Shown: positions 49,939 through 59,394 of the stretch, in pieces
How positions within the stretch are numbered: position 1 is the first letter of the stretch
Layout: the number at the start of each line of letters is the position of its first letter
Source of the DNA: JACVRW01 sp963739095
GTDB taxonomy: Bacteria > Actinomycetota > Thermoleophilia > Solirubrobacterales > Thermoleophilaceae
Direction: 5' to 3'
Length of the DNA: 64,000 nucleotides
Assembly: GCA_963739095.1 (NCBI GenBank)
Contig: CAVTZF010000030.1
Location: 124,001-188,000 of the forward strand
Position numbers and translations under genes: made by a program
The notes under the pieces: generated by a model
The model's database searches: none
The model's input: only the letters and a program-made list of their open reading frames with translations
What the model was told of the DNA's origin: nothing

Positions 49939-51963
49939 GTGGCCACCCGACTCGTACGCGCCGCCTGCCCGCACGACTGTCCGGACACGTGCGCGATGCA
50001 CGTGAGCGTCGAGGACGGCCGGGCCGTCGCCGTCGCAGGCGATCCGGACCACCCGATAACGGTGGGCTTCCTCTGCGGCAAGGTGTCGAACTACCTCGAA
50101 CGCGTCTACGCCGAGGAGCGCATCCTGCACCCGCTGGCGCGCAGCGGGCCGAAGGGCGAGGGCAGCTTCACGCGCATCTCCTGGGACGAGGCGCTCGACC
50201 GCGTCGCGACTGGCCTCGCGCGCGTGCGTGACGAGTACGGCGGCGAGGCGATCCTGCCCTACTCGTACATGGGCACGCAGGGCCTGATCCAGGGCAACGT
50301 CATGAGCGCGCGCGTGATGAACGCGCTCGGAGCGACGGAGCTCGAGCGGACGATCTGCGCGACGGCCGGCATCGCGGGCACGGTGATGGCGCACGGGATC
50401 TCACCGGAGGTCGATCCGGAGGAGTGGCCGCATGCGCGCTACGTGCTCGTGTGGGGCTGGAACCCGATGTCGACCGCGCCGCACCTCTGGCGCAAGCTGC
50501 TCGACGCCCGGAAGGCCGGTGCACGGCTGGTGGTCGTGGATCCCTTCCGCAGCCGCACCGCGCGCGTCGCGGACGAGCACCTGCGCCCGCTGCCGGGCAC
50601 GGACGGAGCGCTCGGCATGGGGATGATGCGCGCGATCGTCGACGCCGGCCTTCAGGACGAGGACTGGTGCCGCGCGCACGCCGAGGGATACGACGAGCTG
50701 CTGGCGACGCTCGCCGACTTCCCGGTCGAGCGGGCGTCCGAGATCAGCGGCGTGGACGCCGAGACGATCGCGCGCGTGGGCCGCGAGTTCGCCTCGACAC
50801 GGCCGGCGTTGCTGCGGCTCGGCGTGGGGGCACAGCGCCATCTCGGCGCGCCCGCGGCGTACTCCACGCTCGCCTCGTTGCCCGCGCTCACGGGCGCCTG
50901 GCGCGAGCGCGGCGGCGGCTGCTCGTACATCCCGACCGCCACCGCCGCGGCCGTGTCGGAGTACCCGCTGCAGGGCACCGAGCTGCGGCCGGGCCCGGTG
51001 CGGACGATCAACATGTCGCAGGTCGGTGCGGCCCTGACCGACGAGGAACTCGACCCGCCGCTGAAGGCGCTCGTCTGCTGGAACTCGAATCCGGCCGCGA
51101 TCGCTCCCGATCAGGAGCAGGTGCTCGCGGGGCTGCGCCGCGACGACCTGTTCACGGTCGTGCTCGAGCAGTTCATGACCGACACCGCCGCGCACGCCGA
51201 CGTCGTGCTGCCGGCGACGACGCAGCTCGAGCACCGCGACATCGTCTTCTCCTGGGGCCACCACTACCTGACCTGGAACGAGCCGGCGATAGAGCCGCTC
51301 GGCGAGGCCAAGCCGAACACCGAGACGTTCCGGCTGATCGCCGAGCGGCTCGGCTTCGACAATCCGGTCTTCCGCGAGAGCGACGAAGAGCTCATCGACG
51401 AGCTGCTCTCCGGCTTCGAGGAGGGCGACCTGCGCGAGCGCGGGTGGACCAAGATCGACCTGGGCCAGGGCCCGGCTCCGCACGCCGACGGCGGCTTCGC
51501 CACCGAATCCGGCAAGGTCATCCTGCGTGGCGACTACGTGGCGCCTGCTGAGGTCGCCGACGCGGCGCTCGGCGAGCGCTTCCCGCTCGCGCTCGTCACG
51601 CCCAAGACCCACCTCTTCCTCAATTCGACGTTCGCGAACCAGCGCCGCCAGCACTCCGCGCAGCCGCGGCCCGAGGTGATCGTGAGCCCCGAGGACGCCG
51701 GCACGCGCCGGATCGAGGACGGCGCGGCCGTCCGGGTCTGGAACGACCGCGGCGCGTTCACGTGCGCGGCCCGGGTCTCGGACGATGCGCGCCCGGGTGT
51801 GCTCGTCGCGCCGATGGGCTGGTGGAACCGCGACTACGAGCGCGGCCGCAGCGCGCAGGCCACGACCTCGCAGCGCCTCACCGAGGTCGCGAACGCGCCC
51901 ACCTTCAACGACAACCGCGTCGAGATCGAGCCGCTCAGCGAATCAGGCCGTAGTCGCGCTTGA
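49939..51963 (+). CDS. Molybdopterin-dependent oxidoreductase with [4Fe-4S] cluster
   Basis: 674 residues of the DMSO reductase superfamily. The N-terminal cluster site CPHDCPDTC plus Cys in FLCGKV is intact; molybdopterin-binding regions follow (WGWNPMSTAPHLWRKL, VVDPFRSRTARVADEHL, CWNSNPAAIAP, and near the end RRIEDGAAVRVWNDRGAF). A GTG start is used. No partner subunits or chaperone genes are present, so it probably works alone in the cytoplasm. Substrate cannot be read. Its last 29 bp overlap the convergent GH3 gene. Confidence 0.88.
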   Translation: MATRLVRAACPHDCPDTCAMHVSVEDGRAVAVAGDPDHPITVGFLCGKVSNYLERVYAEERILHPLARSGPKGEGSFTRISWDEALDRVATGLARVRDEYGGEAILPYSYMGTQGLIQGNVMSARVMNALGATELERTICATAGIAGTVMAHGISPEVDPEEWPHARYVLVWGWNPMSTAPHLWRKLLDARKAGARLVVVDPFRSRTARVADEHLRPLPGTDGALGMGMMRAIVDAGLQDEDWCRAHAEGYDELLATLADFPVERASEISGVDAETIARVGREFASTRPALLRLGVGAQRHLGAPAAYSTLASLPALTGAWRERGGGCSYIPTATAAAVSEYPLQGTELRPGPVRTINMSQVGAALTDEELDPPLKALVCWNSNPAAIAPDQEQVLAGLRRDDLFTVVLEQFMTDTAAHADVVLPATTQLEHRDIVFSWGHHYLTWNEPAIEPLGEAKPNTETFRLIAERLGFDNPVFRESDEELIDELLSGFEEGDLRERGWTKIDLGQGPAPHADGGFATESGKVILRGDYVAPAEVADAALGERFPLALVTPKTHLFLNSTFANQRRQHSAQPRPEVIVSPEDAGTRRIEDGAAVRVWNDRGAFTCAARVSDDARPGVLVAPMGWWNRDYERGRSAQATTSQRLTEVANAPTFNDNRVEIEPLSESGRSRA

Positions 51964-53185
51964 CGGAGAGGATCCGGCCGACGGCCCTGTCCAGCCGCGC
52001 GCGCGAGATGCGACCGGAGCGAACGGCCTGCAGGACCGCTACGTAGGCGGCCTGCTGATCGCCTGCGGGACCCGAGATGACCAGCATGTCGGCGCCTGCC
52101 CGAACCGCCTCGACGGCCGCGTCGGGAACCGTGTAGAGGGCGGTGATCGCCGGGTCGGCGAGGTCGTCGGTCAGCGCGACGCCCTCGAAGCCGAGCTCGT
52201 CGCGCAGAAGCTTGGTGGCGACGGCGGGGGAGAGCGAGGCGGGGACGGTGAAGTCGCTGAACGGGTAGAGGGCGTGCGCCAGCGTGACGCCCGGCGCGCC
52301 CGCGCCGATCGCGGCCTCGAACGGGACGAGGTCACGCTCACGGAGCTGGTCGAGCTCGAGCCCGACGCTGGCCGGGCCGTCCTGGGTCGCCTGGTCGGCA
52401 GCCCCGAGGCCGGGCAGGTGCGCGGCGGAGCTGAACACGCGCGACGTGCGGTAGGCCTCCACGGTGCGGCGCGCGTAGGCGGCGACCTCGTCGGGATCGT
52501 CTGAGTAGATGCGCTCGCCGAGTGCCGAGCCCGACCCGAGGCCCACGTCGATGACGGGGCCGAGCACGCCGGTCACGCCGAGCCGGCGAAGTGCGCGTCC
52601 GGAGGCGAGCGCCTCTGCGCCGGCCTGCGCGGCGGAGGCCACGCCCGCCGGTGGCGCGGACGGGGGCAGGCCGGGCAGCGAGTTGAGGTCGCCGCCCTCC
52701 TGGCTCGTCAGCACGAACGGCGGGAAGTGGCGGGCGCCGCGCGCGGTCGCCCTGAGTTCGCCGGTCAGCGCCGTGAGCTGCGCCTCGTCGGTGTAGTTCT
52801 GCCGCGCGATCACGAGGGCCCCGAGATCGAGCCGGCGCAGACGGCCGACGATGTCCGCGCTCGCGTCCGTCCCCTCGAAGCCGAGCGCGAACAGCTGCGC
52901 GACCTTGCGCTCGACCGGCAGACGCGACAGGAGCGCCGCGACGCCGCGCGCGAGCGAGCCGGTCTCCGGTTGCGCCTTCGTCCGCGCGGCGGGTGGCGGG
53001 ATGATCCGAGCGAGGAACGACACGCGGGCCAGGGGCTCGTCCCGGCCCGCCTGCGGCACCGGGCCTCCGGGGGACTTGTCCGACTCTCGCGCGCCCAGCA
53101 GCGCGCCCGTCACAGCCGACGCCAAGGCCAGCACGACGAGCATTGCCAGCAGCAGCTGGCTTCGCCGAGCCGGATCCGCGAGCAC
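51935..53185 (-). CDS. Membrane-anchored glycoside hydrolase family 3-like protein
   Basis: 416 residues. A membrane segment near residues 11-30 (LLLAMLVVLALASAVTGALL) precedes a GH3 domain: VERKVAQLFALGFEG, LGALVIARQNY, and the nucleophile Asp in GVALTDDLADP. The beta-N-acetylhexosaminidase motif KHFPGHG with its DxH is altered: here AAHLPGLG and no DSH. Similar reduced variants occur in actinobacteria, so it may be active on another sugar or inactive. GTG start. Probably acts on the cell wall outside. Confidence 0.8.
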   Translation of the reverse strand: MLADPARRSQLLLAMLVVLALASAVTGALLGARESDKSPGGPVPQAGRDEPLARVSFLARIIPPPAARTKAQPETGSLARGVAALLSRLPVERKVAQLFALGFEGTDASADIVGRLRRLDLGALVIARQNYTDEAQLTALTGELRATARGARHFPPFVLTSQEGGDLNSLPGLPPSAPPAGVASAAQAGAEALASGRALRRLGVTGVLGPVIDVGLGSGSALGERIYSDDPDEVAAYARRTVEAYRTSRVFSSAAHLPGLGAADQATQDGPASVGLELDQLRERDLVPFEAAIGAGAPGVTLAHALYPFSDFTVPASLSPAVATKLLRDELGFEGVALTDDLADPAITALYTVPDAAVEAVRAGADMLVISGPAGDQQAAYVAVLQAVRSGRISRARLDRAVGRILSVKRDYGLIR

Positions 53186-53236
53186 GGCCGGAACGCTAGC
53201 CGCCCGGCCGGGCCTCGGCGGCTATCTTTGCCGCGA

Positions 53237-54526
53237 ATGCCCCCGGCGGCGGCTGACACGGTGGTGATGAAGTTCGGCGGCACGTCGGTGGCCGACGCCG
53301 AGCGCATCCAGCGGGCCGCCAAGCGCATCGTCACCAGCGCCGAGGAGGGCAACAGCGTCGTGGCGGTGCTGTCGGCGCGCGGCAAGCACACCGACGAGCT
53401 GGTCTCGCTCGCGCACGAGGTCTCGCCGCGCCCGCATCCGCGTGAGATGGACATGCTGCTCTCGACCGGCGAGCGCGTGTCATGCGCGCTCGCGGCGATG
53501 GTGATCAACGACCTCGGGCACGAGGCGATTTCGCTGACCGGCTCGCAGGCGGGCATCGTCACCGACAGCGGCCACACGAAGGCGCGCATCCTCGAGGTCA
53601 AGGCGCATCGCATCCGGGCCGCGCTCGACGACGGCAAGATCGTGCTGGTGGCGGGCTTCCAGGGCGTGTCGCAGGAGTCGCTCGACGTCACCACGCTCGG
53701 TCGCGGCGGCTCCGACACCACGGCCGTCGCACTGGCCGCGGCGCTGGGCGCCCACGTCTGCGAGATCTACACCGACGTCGCGGGCGTCTTCAGCGCCGAT
53801 CCCCGGATCGTGCCGGAGGCGCGCAAGCTGCCGGTGCTGACGTTCGAGGAGATGCTCGAGATGTCGGCCAGCGGCGCGGGGGTGCTGCAGCTGCGCTCGG
53901 TCGAGTACGCGCGTAACCACGGCGTCACGATCCACTGCCGATCAAGCTTCGACGACGGACCGGGTACCGTCGTCCAGGACGAGGAACTGACGATGGAACG
54001 ACCGCTTGTCACAGCCATAACCCACTCGACCGCCGAGGCGCGCGTGACGCTCACCGGCCTCCCCGACGTGCCCGGGGTGGCGGGCCGCGTGCTGACGGCG
54101 CTTGCCGACGCGAACATCAACGTCGACATGATCATCCAGAACGAGGCCGAGACGGAGGGGCACGGTGCGGACATGTCGTTCACCGTGCCGCGCGAGGACG
54201 TCGAGATCGCGCGCAGCTCGCTCGAGGCGCTCAAGGTCGAGCTCGGCTTCGGCGCCGTCGCGACCGACGAGCACATGGGGAAGGTGTCCGTGGTCGGGGC
54301 GGGAATGAAGAGCCATCCCGGCGTCGCGGCCAAGACCTTCACCGTGCTCGGCGAGGCGGACGTGAACATCGAGATGATCTCGACCTCACCGATCAAGATC
54401 TCCTGCGTCGTGCGCGAGGAGCACGTCGAGATGGCCGTCAAGCGGCTCCACACCGCCTTCGGGCTGGGCGCGGACGACGTTCTTCCCGAGGACGTGACCG
54501 GCGTCCACCGGCCGAAGGTGGCCTAG
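53237..54526 (+). CDS. lysC: Aspartokinase
   Basis: 429 residues. The start MKFGGTSVADAERI, the catalytic TLGRGGSDTTAVALAAALGA and IYTDVAGVFSADPR are standard; two ACT domains follow (TGLPDVPGVAGRVLTALADANIN and VVGAGMKSHPGVAAKTF). It phosphorylates aspartate for Lys, Thr and Met synthesis. The ATG at 53237 is chosen. The asd gene starts 2 bp after its stop, the usual actinobacterial pair. Confidence 0.96.
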   Translation: MPPAAADTVVMKFGGTSVADAERIQRAAKRIVTSAEEGNSVVAVLSARGKHTDELVSLAHEVSPRPHPREMDMLLSTGERVSCALAAMVINDLGHEAISLTGSQAGIVTDSGHTKARILEVKAHRIRAALDDGKIVLVAGFQGVSQESLDVTTLGRGGSDTTAVALAAALGAHVCEIYTDVAGVFSADPRIVPEARKLPVLTFEEMLEMSASGAGVLQLRSVEYARNHGVTIHCRSSFDDGPGTVVQDEELTMERPLVTAITHSTAEARVTLTGLPDVPGVAGRVLTALADANINVDMIIQNEAETEGHGADMSFTVPREDVEIARSSLEALKVELGFGAVATDEHMGKVSVVGAGMKSHPGVAAKTFTVLGEADVNIEMISTSPIKISCVVREEHVEMAVKRLHTAFGLGADDVLPEDVTGVHRPKVA

Positions 54527-54528
54527 CG

Positions 54529-55557
54529 ATGCGCGTCGCCGTTGTGGGCGCCACCGGCGCCGTCGGCTCGACGATGCTGGAGGTGCTCGCCAAGCGCAGC
54601 TTCCCGGCCGACGAGGTCGTGCCGTTCGCGTCCGAGCGCTCGGCGGGGCGCACGCTCCCATGGGGCGGCTCCGACCTCACCTGCGTGGCGCTGTCCGACG
54701 AGGCAATTCAGGGCTTCGATATCGCGCTCTTCTCGGCGGGCTCGGCTGTGAGCGCCGAATGGGCGCCGCGCTTCGCGGAGGCGGGCGCCGTCGTGGTCGA
54801 CAACTCGTCGCAGTGGCGCATGGAAGAGGACGTGCCGCTCGTCGTCTCCGAGGTCAACCCTGATGCGCTGAACGACCACAAGGGCATCGTCGCCAACCCG
54901 AACTGCACGACCATGCAGACGGTCGTGGCACTCGGCCCAATCCTGGGCCACGCCGGCATCGAGCGCATCGTGATGTCGAGCTATCAGGCGGTGTCCGGCA
55001 CAGGCCAGAAGGCCGTGAACGAGCTGGCCGAGCAGGCGCAGGCCGTGGTCGCCGGAAGCGCGCTGCCGCAGCCGTCGGTCTACCCGCACCAGATCGCCTT
55101 CAACGTGCTGCCGCAGGTCGAGACCTTCAAGGACGGCGACGACTACACGACCGAGGAGCGCAAGTGCATGCGCGAGACACGCAAGATCCTCGGCCGCGAA
55201 GACGTCGGCGTGTCCGCCACCTGCGTGCGCGTTCCCGTCTACACGGGCCACTCGGTCTCCGCCAACGTGCAGACGCGCGAGCCGCTCTCACCCGAGGAGT
55301 GCCGCGAGCTGCTCGCCGCCGCGCCGGGCCTGACCGTGATCGACGACCCCGCCAACGCCCTCTACCCGACCGCGCTCGACGCGGCCGGACGCGACGACGT
55401 GCTGGTGGGCCGCATCCGCCGCGACCCCTCGCACGAGCGCTGCCTCAACCTCTGGATCGTCGGCGACAACCTGCGCAAGGGAGCGGCCACGAACGCCGTC
55501 CAGGTGGCGGAGCTGCTGCACGTGCGCGGGCTGCTGCGGGCGGCGCCGGCGGCTTAG
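54529..55557 (+). CDS. asd: Aspartate-semialdehyde dehydrogenase
   Basis: 342 residues. NADP motif VVGATGAVGSTML, the active-site Cys in IVANPNCTTMQTVVAL, and VRVPVYTGHSVSANVQT holding the catalytic His are complete. It reduces aspartyl phosphate. It forms an operon with lysC (2 bp apart). Downstream, a 439-bp noncoding region with duplicated hairpins begins. Confidence 0.96.
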   Translation: MRVAVVGATGAVGSTMLEVLAKRSFPADEVVPFASERSAGRTLPWGGSDLTCVALSDEAIQGFDIALFSAGSAVSAEWAPRFAEAGAVVVDNSSQWRMEEDVPLVVSEVNPDALNDHKGIVANPNCTTMQTVVALGPILGHAGIERIVMSSYQAVSGTGQKAVNELAEQAQAVVAGSALPQPSVYPHQIAFNVLPQVETFKDGDDYTTEERKCMRETRKILGREDVGVSATCVRVPVYTGHSVSANVQTREPLSPEECRELLAAAPGLTVIDDPANALYPTALDAAGRDDVLVGRIRRDPSHERCLNLWIVGDNLRKGAATNAVQVAELLHVRGLLRAAPAA

Positions 55558-55565
55558 CCTCAGGC

Positions 55566-55777
55566 GCTCAGCGGGAGCGGGGCGAACGGCAGCGATAAAG
55601 GGTGCGGTCCCGGCCGCGCGGCGTTCACCGTGTCGACTTGGTGTCGTCAGACGACAGCAAGTCGCCACGGTGCGGCCAAAGTGCGGCGCACGATGCCGGA
55701 TCGGTAGTCGTAGCCACTATCAATCCGGCATTGTTGCCCCGGCTGGCCCACCCCTCATTGCTGTAGTTCGAGCGCCA
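55566..55777. repeat. Noncoding duplicated element, copy 1 (with 47-nt palindrome)
   Basis: No gene is seen in 55558-55996. Two copies of a composite element lie there. Copy 1 has part A (55566-55624, 59 nt) and part B (55686-55777, 92 nt). Between them is a strong hairpin at 55626-55672: arms 55626-55632/55666-55672, 55634-55640/55658-55664 and 55642-55647/55651-55656, with only two internal one-base mismatches and a 3-nt loop. Part B contains a further stem ATGCCGGAT (55693-55701) with ATCCGGCAT (55723-55731). Confidence 0.85.
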
Positions 55778-55798
55778 ACTGCGCCCGGCGCCTCATCC

Positions 55799-55969
55799 GC
55801 TCGGCGGGAGCGGGGCGAACGGCAGCGATAAAGGGTGCGGCCCCGGCCGCGCGGCGTCCACGGTGCGTCAAAGCGCCGCGCACGATGCCGGATTAGTAGT
55901 CGTAGCCACTATCAATCCGGCATTGTTGCCCCGGCTGGCCTACCCCTCATTGCTGTAGTTCGAGCGCCA
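55799..55969. repeat. Noncoding duplicated element, copy 2 (palindrome absent)
   Basis: Part A (55799-55857) differs from copy 1 at two of 59 positions; part B (55878-55969) differs at three of 92. The spacer is short: the 41-nt palindromic stretch of copy 1 is missing, though CACGGTG remains. The inner stem is one pair longer here: ATGCCGGATT (55885-55894) with AATCCGGCAT (55914-55923). Both copies lie between the convergent asd and GH65 genes, so they may be terminators, a structured RNA, or a small mobile element. Confidence 0.85.
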
Positions 55970-55996
55970 CCAGCGCCCCGCTGGCCCGCGCCGCCC

Positions 55997-58342
55997 CTAC
56001 CGCTCCCGCCGCCGCGCCGGTGCGCGGCCCGGCGGTTGCTCGGGCGCCGGCCCGGCGTCGGGCGCGGTCCACGGGCGGGTCTGCGGCTCGCCGGCCTCCA
56101 CACGCACGCGCTCGTCGTCGTGGAAGAGCTCGAGTGGCTCGCCGTCGAGCAGCTCGTAGGTCACCTCGGAGTGGCGGATGTCGACGCGCAGGTGCTGGCC
56201 TCGCCAGAGGAGCCGGAAGCGCAGCCGCGCGATGGCGGCCGGAAGCCGGGGGCGGAACATCAGGCCGCGGTGCGACAGGCGCGCGCCTCCGAAGCCCGAC
56301 ACCGCCGCGAGCCATGAGCCCGCCAGCGAGGCGATGTGCAGCCCGTCGCGCGTGTTGTGCTCGAGATCGGCGAGGTCCATCAGCGCCGCTTCTCCGAAGT
56401 AGTCGTAGGCGAGCTCCAGGTGGCCGAGCTCCGCGGCCACGACCGCCTGCACGCTTGCCGCCAGCGACGAGTCACGCACCGTGATCGCCTCGTAGTAGGC
56501 GAAGTTGCGCGCCTTCTCCTCGTCAGTGAAGCGGTCGCCGCGCGTCATCAGCGCCATCACGAGGTCCGGCTGCTTCACCACCTGCTGCCGGTAGAGCTGG
56601 GAGTAGGGCACGTGGAGCAGCAGGGGGTACTCGAAGGCGCTGAAGTCGGGCATCGCGTGGCCCAAGAAGTCGGCGTCCTGCGGGTGGACCTTCACTCGCT
56701 CGTCGTAGGGCACGTTCATCGCGTCGGCGGCGTCGCGCCATGCCGCGATCTCCTCGTCGTCGACGCCCAGCGCCGCGGCTTCCCGCTGATGCTGCGCGGC
56801 GAGGTTGGCGGCGTTGCGGAGGTTCCGCTCGGCCATCAGGTTCGTGTAGACGTTGTCGTCGACGATCGCCGAGTACTCGTCGGGCCCGGTCACTCCATCG
56901 ATGTGGAAGACGCCGTCGGAGTCGTGGTGGCCGAGCGAGCGCCACAGCCGGGCGGTCTCGACGAGCAGCTCGAGGCCCGCGCCGCGGGCGAACTCCTGGT
57001 CAGCCGTGACGCGCAGGTAGCGCAGCACCGCATCGGCAATGTCGGCGTTGATGTGGAAAGCGGCGCTCCCCGCAGGCCAGTACGCGGAGCATTCCTGCCC
57101 GCGGATCGTCCGCCACGGGAAGGCCGCACCCTCCAGCCTGAGCTGCTTGGCGCGCTCCCTTGCGAGGTCGAGCGTCGAGTGGCGCCACAGCAGCGCGTCG
57201 GCTGCGGCGTGCGGCGCCGTGTAGGTGAGCAGCGGCAGGACGAAGGATTCGGTGTCCCAGAACGTATGGCCGTCGTAGCCCGGGCCGGTCAGTCCCTTGG
57301 CCGGGATCGCCCGGCGCTCGGCACGCGCACCGGCCTGGAGAGCATGGAAGAGCCCGAACCGAACCGCCTGCTGAAGCTCCGCGTCGCCCTCGATCTCGAC
57401 GTCCGCGCAGTCCCAGAAGGCGTCCAGATACTCGCGCTGGTCTGTCACGAGCTGGTCCCAGCCCGCGCGCTTCGCCGACGCCATCGCTGCGTCGACCTGG
57501 TCCCGTACGGACGGCAGCGAGCGGGTGCTCGACCAGCCGTAGGCGAGGTACTTGGTGACGGTCAGGGAGCCGCCGGCCGGCAGCTCGCAGCTGGCGATCA
57601 TGCGCGCGAGATCGGGCGCGATGTCGGAGTCCGTCACGGTGCCGTCGGGGCCGTCGACCAGGTGATCCATGCCGGCCGCCATGCGCAGGCCGCTCGCTCG
57701 CGTGCAGTGGACGAGCACGGCGCGCAGGCCGTGCAGCTCCTGCTCCTCCGGGACCAGCGGCGCCGCGAGTACCTCGGCCGCGCGTGGGTCGGCGCTCCTC
57801 GGCGGCCCCGGCTCGTTCGCTGTGAGCGTCGACTGCGCCACGACCCGCAGCGGCGAGTCGTCACCTACCCGCACCTCGTATCGGATCGCCGCGATCGAGC
57901 GCTGGGCGAACGAGACAAGCCGGATCGAGCGGACCTCGACCTCACGCCCGGATGGGGAGCGCCAGCTGAGCTCGCGCGTCAACAGCCCAGCGCGGAGGTC
58001 CAGCGTGCGGGTGTGTGACAGCAGGTCGCCGTAGCGGATGTCGAACGGCTCGTCGTCGACGAGCAGCCGGATCAGCTTCCCGGTGGTGACGTTGACGACG
58101 GTCTGGCCGTCCTCCGGATAGCCGTAGCCGGCCTCCGCGTAGGGCAGCGGGCGTGTCTCGTAGAAGCCGTTCAGGTAGGTGCCGGGAAGCTCGCTCGGAT
58201 CACCTTCGTCGAGATTGCCGCGCAGTCCGATGTGGCCGTTCGACAGCGCGAACACAGACTCCGCCTGCGCGAGCATGTCGAGGCGGAGGTCGCGCTCCGT
58301 GACCGACCAGGGCTCGACCGTGAATGCGCGCTGGGTGATCAC
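55997..58342 (-). CDS. Glycoside hydrolase family 65 (disaccharide phosphorylase)
   Basis: 781 residues. The (alpha/alpha)6 catalytic domain has the acid Glu in GPDEYSAIVDDNVYTN, the QVVKQPDLVMAL motif, and the phosphate-binding GLHIASLAGSWLAAV near the end. Kojibiose, maltose and trehalose phosphorylases share this family; the sequence does not decide which. It overlaps the beta-phosphoglucomutase gene by 4 bp (GTGA), so phosphorolysis gives beta-glucose-1-phosphate for that mutase. This marks it as a phosphorylase rather than a hydrolase. Confidence 0.92.
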   Translation of the reverse strand: MITQRAFTVEPWSVTERDLRLDMLAQAESVFALSNGHIGLRGNLDEGDPSELPGTYLNGFYETRPLPYAEAGYGYPEDGQTVVNVTTGKLIRLLVDDEPFDIRYGDLLSHTRTLDLRAGLLTRELSWRSPSGREVEVRSIRLVSFAQRSIAAIRYEVRVGDDSPLRVVAQSTLTANEPGPPRSADPRAAEVLAAPLVPEEQELHGLRAVLVHCTRASGLRMAAGMDHLVDGPDGTVTDSDIAPDLARMIASCELPAGGSLTVTKYLAYGWSSTRSLPSVRDQVDAAMASAKRAGWDQLVTDQREYLDAFWDCADVEIEGDAELQQAVRFGLFHALQAGARAERRAIPAKGLTGPGYDGHTFWDTESFVLPLLTYTAPHAAADALLWRHSTLDLARERAKQLRLEGAAFPWRTIRGQECSAYWPAGSAAFHINADIADAVLRYLRVTADQEFARGAGLELLVETARLWRSLGHHDSDGVFHIDGVTGPDEYSAIVDDNVYTNLMAERNLRNAANLAAQHQREAAALGVDDEEIAAWRDAADAMNVPYDERVKVHPQDADFLGHAMPDFSAFEYPLLLHVPYSQLYRQQVVKQPDLVMALMTRGDRFTDEEKARNFAYYEAITVRDSSLAASVQAVVAAELGHLELAYDYFGEAALMDLADLEHNTRDGLHIASLAGSWLAAVSGFGGARLSHRGLMFRPRLPAAIARLRFRLLWRGQHLRVDIRHSEVTYELLDGEPLELFHDDERVRVEAGEPQTRPWTAPDAGPAPEQPPGRAPARRRER

Positions 58343-59031
58343 AGGAGCTCCTCGAGGTCCTTGACGACGATGTCCGCGCCGTGCTCGAGCAGTTCGTCCC
58401 TCTGCCCGACGCGGTCGACGCCGATCACCCGGCCGAAGCCGCCCGCGCGGCCGGCCTCAACGCCGGCGAGCGCGTCCTCGTAGACGACCGCCTTGGTGGG
58501 AGCGACGCCGAGCCGGCGCGCGCCCTCCAGGAACGTGTCGGGGTGCGGCTTGCCCTTGAGGTGCAGCTCGTCGGCGACGATGCCGTCGACTCGCTCCTCG
58601 AGGAGGTGGGCGATCCCCGCCGCCTCGAGCACGTCCTTGCAGTTATGGCTCGACGACACAACGGCGCGGCGCAGTCCCGCGTCCCGCGCCGCCTCGAGGT
58701 AGCGGACCGAGCCGGGGTAGGCCTCGACTCCCTGGGTCCTGATCAGCTCGAGGACGAGGTCGTTCTTGATGTCTCCGAGCCGCGCGATCTCCTCATCGGA
58801 CGGATGCAGGTCGCGCGACGCGAGAAAGTCCCGGATGCCGGCGGAGCGGGGCTTGCCGTCGACATAGGTGTCGTAGTCGTCGTGCTCGTCGAAGGGTCGC
58901 TCGTCACCCTGGTCGCGCAGGTAGCGGTCGAACATCTGCTTCCAGGCACGGGCGTGGACCGTGGCCGTCTTGGTCAGCACGCCGTCGAGGTCGAAGAGGC
59001 AGGCCGTGATGGCGTCGGGCAGTCCGAGCAT
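58339..59031 (-). CDS. pgmB: Beta-phosphoglucomutase (HAD family)
   Basis: 230 residues. HAD motif I is FDLDGVLT, motif II VVSSSHN, motif III Lys in GKPHPDTFLEGARRLG, and motif IV VVYEDALAGVEAG. The cap domain carries the substrate loop (TATVHARAWKQMFDRYL). It isomerises beta-glucose-1-phosphate to glucose-6-phosphate. It is coupled to the GH65 phosphorylase. Start at ATG 59029-59031. Confidence 0.92.
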   Translation of the reverse strand: MLGLPDAITACLFDLDGVLTKTATVHARAWKQMFDRYLRDQGDERPFDEHDDYDTYVDGKPRSAGIRDFLASRDLHPSDEEIARLGDIKNDLVLELIRTQGVEAYPGSVRYLEAARDAGLRRAVVSSSHNCKDVLEAAGIAHLLEERVDGIVADELHLKGKPHPDTFLEGARRLGVAPTKAVVYEDALAGVEAGRAGGFGRVIGVDRVGQRDELLEHGADIVVKDLEELL

Positions 59032-59049
59032 CGGCTGCCTTTCTACCGG

Positions 59050-59394
59050 TTATCGCCGAGAGATCTCGCTCAGCCGCACCGTCGACGACGCGCCGCGCTT
59101 GAGCCAGCGCACGCGAGCCGTCCCGGCGCGCGAGTCGACCGCCTCGACCTTTCCGATCTCGCCGGTCGTGCGCTTGCGGACGTGACCGGGCGGCAAATCG
59201 GTGCTCGTCTTCGAGACGGGCCGCTGCGGGCGGCGGGGAGGGGAGGCCGACTTCTCAGTCTTGCGAGCGGGGCGTGGACGGGGCGCGCGGGCCGGCTCCT
59301 CCTCGGAGCCCGGCTTCTTGAGCACCTTCTCGAGCGGAACCATGTTCGCCCCGGTGCCCTTCGTCTCGGTGTCCAGTACCCACGTCTTTCCCAT
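59050..59394 (-). CDS. Basic protein of MGKTWVLDTETKGTGA type
   Basis: 114 residues. It starts MGKTWVLDTETKGTGANMV, then a long basic Pro/Arg/Lys linker, then a beta-strand end TGEIGKVEAVDSRAGTARVRW. Such proteins recur in Thermoleophilia and a few other actinobacteria, of unknown role; the end looks like a small SH3- or KOW-like nucleic-acid binder. The ATG at 59394 is used. Its 5' part overlaps the tail of the response regulator in another frame by 140 bp. Confidence 0.75.
   Translation of the reverse strand: MGKTWVLDTETKGTGANMVPLEKVLKKPGSEEEPARAPRPRPARKTEKSASPPRRPQRPVSKTSTDLPPGHVRKRTTGEIGKVEAVDSRAGTARVRWLKRGASSTVRLSEISRR

Noticed and set aside
51935..53185. GH3 motif loss as evidence of a dead enzyme
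   Set aside because: Variants with PGLG in place of PGHG are common in actinobacterial GH3 proteins, so the change alone is not remarkable.
55735..55780. tRNA-like T-loop (GTTCGAGCGCC) in the duplicated element
   Set aside because: No acceptor or anticodon stem can be built around it in either copy.
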